Source: CAWCCP01 sp963701245 | GTDB lineage: Bacteria > Patescibacteriota > Saccharimonadia > Saccharimonadales > UBA4665 | DNA: 64,000 bases | NCBI GenBank assembly: GCA_963701245.1 | Contig: OY969576.1 | Location: 496,001-560,000, forward strand | Direction of reading: 5' to 3' | In this document: piece by piece, positions 63,299 through 64,000 of the stretch | Numbering within the stretch: the first letter of the stretch is position 1 | Layout of the letters: every line of letters begins with the position of its first letter | The notes under the pieces: generated by a model | The model's database searches: none | Seen by the model: only the letters and a program-made list of their open reading frames with translations | Told to the model about the DNA's origin: nothing | Made by a program: the position numbers and the translations under genes

Positions 63299-63462
63299 AG
63301 GTATATATATGTATAGCAGATAATCTATATCTTGAAAAGAAAATAGCTAAAATAATCAATAGTTAGTTATCTGATATTTTGATACTATTATGCTGCAATG
63401 CTATCGAATAAGCATTAAGAGATAAACTTGATAACACTTAAAGCATTATTAGGTGTTGATTA

Positions 63463-64000
63463 TTAATAATTAGCGCATTTAGGGGCATAGTACAACGGCC
63501 AGTATAAGGGTCTCCAAAACCCTAGATCGTGGTTCGATTCCACGTGCCCCTGCCAAACAGGAGAAAGTAGCTCCATTTGCAGATCATCCTCATTTCGACC
63601 CCTGTTATTGGGGTCATTTTGGTTGGTTCGGTTAAGCATATTTTCTCCTTCCATTATTGCTCGTGATTTTTGGCTCTTTTCGGCAATCGCTTGCACGAAA
63701 AATGAATACGTAACAGATACGGCATTGTCCTTATAAACGACTGAATCAAAGAGTTCGGTCAAAATGTTGCGTTTGGCATCATTACTTAACTCCTCACTTA
63801 AATACTCGGCTTTAGCACTTTGTGTCAGACGGATAAGGTCAATAGCTTCCTCGTGTTTCTGCTGTAAGGTCATATCAGCCACGGACAGATCATCTCGCAG
63901 GTTCTGGAGTTGCTTTTTGATATCGGCATGCTTAGTTTCATATCGCTCGCGAGTGACATCACCAGCCAACTTGTCGTCGTAAAGCATTTCATCCATTTTT
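63463..64000 (-). CDS. Large serine recombinase/integrase, C-terminal part (runs off right edge)
   Basis: 179 codons visible, open at the right edge. LYDDKLAGDVTRERYETKHADIKKQLQNLRDDL is the coiled-coil C-terminal region that follows the zinc ribbon in large serine recombinases, then KRNILTELFDSVVYKDNAVSVTY. The catalytic domain would lie past 64000. The last 25 or so codons are read antisense through tRNA-Trp, so the attachment site probably lies there. Confidence 0.8.
   Translation of the reverse strand, partial: KMDEMLYDDKLAGDVTRERYETKHADIKKQLQNLRDDLSVADMTLQQKHEEAIDLIRLTQSAKAEYLSEELSNDAKRNILTELFDSVVYKDNAVSVTYSFFVQAIAEKSQKSRAIMEGENMLNRTNQNDPNNRGRNEDDLQMELLSPVWQGHVESNHDLGFWRPLYWPLYYAPKCANY
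63481..63555 (+). tRNA. tRNA-Trp (CCA)
   Basis: 75 nt with encoded CCA. Acceptor AGGGGCA/TGCCCCT, anticodon stem AGGGT/ACCCT with loop CTCCAAA (anticodon CCA), T-arm CGTGGTTCGATTCCACG. Overlapped antisense by the recombinase frame. Confidence 0.95.

Noticed and set aside
1..64000. CRISPR array, rRNA, tmRNA, RNase P or SRP RNA
   Set aside because: I looked for regular direct repeats and for conserved RNA cores and saw none; only two tRNAs and the L10 leader were recognised.

Overview
The window looks like chromosomal DNA of a candidate phyla radiation (Patescibacteria) bacterium, most likely a member of Candidatus Saccharibacteria (TM7). This is an inference from gene content: an archaeal-type PEP carboxylase, phosphoketolase, a thymidylate kinase/ThyX-like fusion, compact AT-rich gene packing, and membrane-anchored secreted proteins with the N-terminal style common in that phylum. 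UGA acts as a stop here (for example at the xfp/acs ATGA overlap), which argues against the UGA=Gly lineages.

Layout. 0-4.3 kb: a minus-strand signalling operon (8-TM protein, 92-aa protein, PAS histidine kinase, start of a response regulator), a flippase-like protein and a small surface protein. 4.4-14.4 kb: central metabolism, with folB and a TrmB-type regulator facing an xfp-acs operon, then glmM, a GNAT-like gene, ppcA and thiamine pyrophosphokinase. The xfp product is a phosphoketolase fused to a CoA-binding domain. 14.5-30 kb: an accessory region. It holds an IS256/IS1249-like element with a perfect 8-bp target duplication, a lectin-GH5 glycosidase, a glutamine amidotransferase-like gene, a histidine kinase with an unusual membrane topology, tatA, a 1315-aa tail-fibre/pectate-lyase-like protein, a Tat-like secreted peptide, three related secreted Cys-rich proteins (one cut by an IS3-family element) and two long stretches with no visible gene. 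30.2-42.5 kb: tRNA-Gln, an envelope glycosyltransferase cluster, cysS, nrnA, recR (frameshifted), ybaB, dnaB and dnaX. 42.6-44.4 kb: rplJ-rplL with an L10 leader. 44.4-50.8 kb: an ATP-grasp protein, a broken gamma-glutamylcyclotransferase, a SpeD-like protein and an ilvB-ilvN-ridA-ilvA operon behind a leader peptide/attenuator. 50.9-56.5 kb: dcd, a thymidylate kinase-ThyX-like fusion, an MprF-like synthase and a second thymidylate kinase-like gene. 56.5-59.2 kb: secE-nusG-rplK-rplA. 59.2-64 kb: a glycosyltransferase, a histidine kinase, a YgjP-type peptidase, a P-loop kinase, and tRNA-Trp overlapped by the 3' end of a serine recombinase, probably the edge of an integrated element.

How the parts fit. 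Phosphoketolase and acetyl-CoA synthetase probably form an acetyl-phosphate/acetate node, with PEP carboxylase feeding C4 acids. Thiamine pyrophosphokinase makes the cofactor needed by both phosphoketolase and acetolactate synthase. The ilv operon appears controlled by ribosome-mediated attenuation: a predicted 28-aa leader peptide carries an Ile-Leu-Asn-Ile-Ile-Ile-Val run, followed by mutually exclusive hairpins. dcd, the fusion protein and the second kinase form a dTTP-supply neighbourhood. Several -10 boxes lie only 7-10 nt before start codons, which suggests leaderless mRNAs are common.
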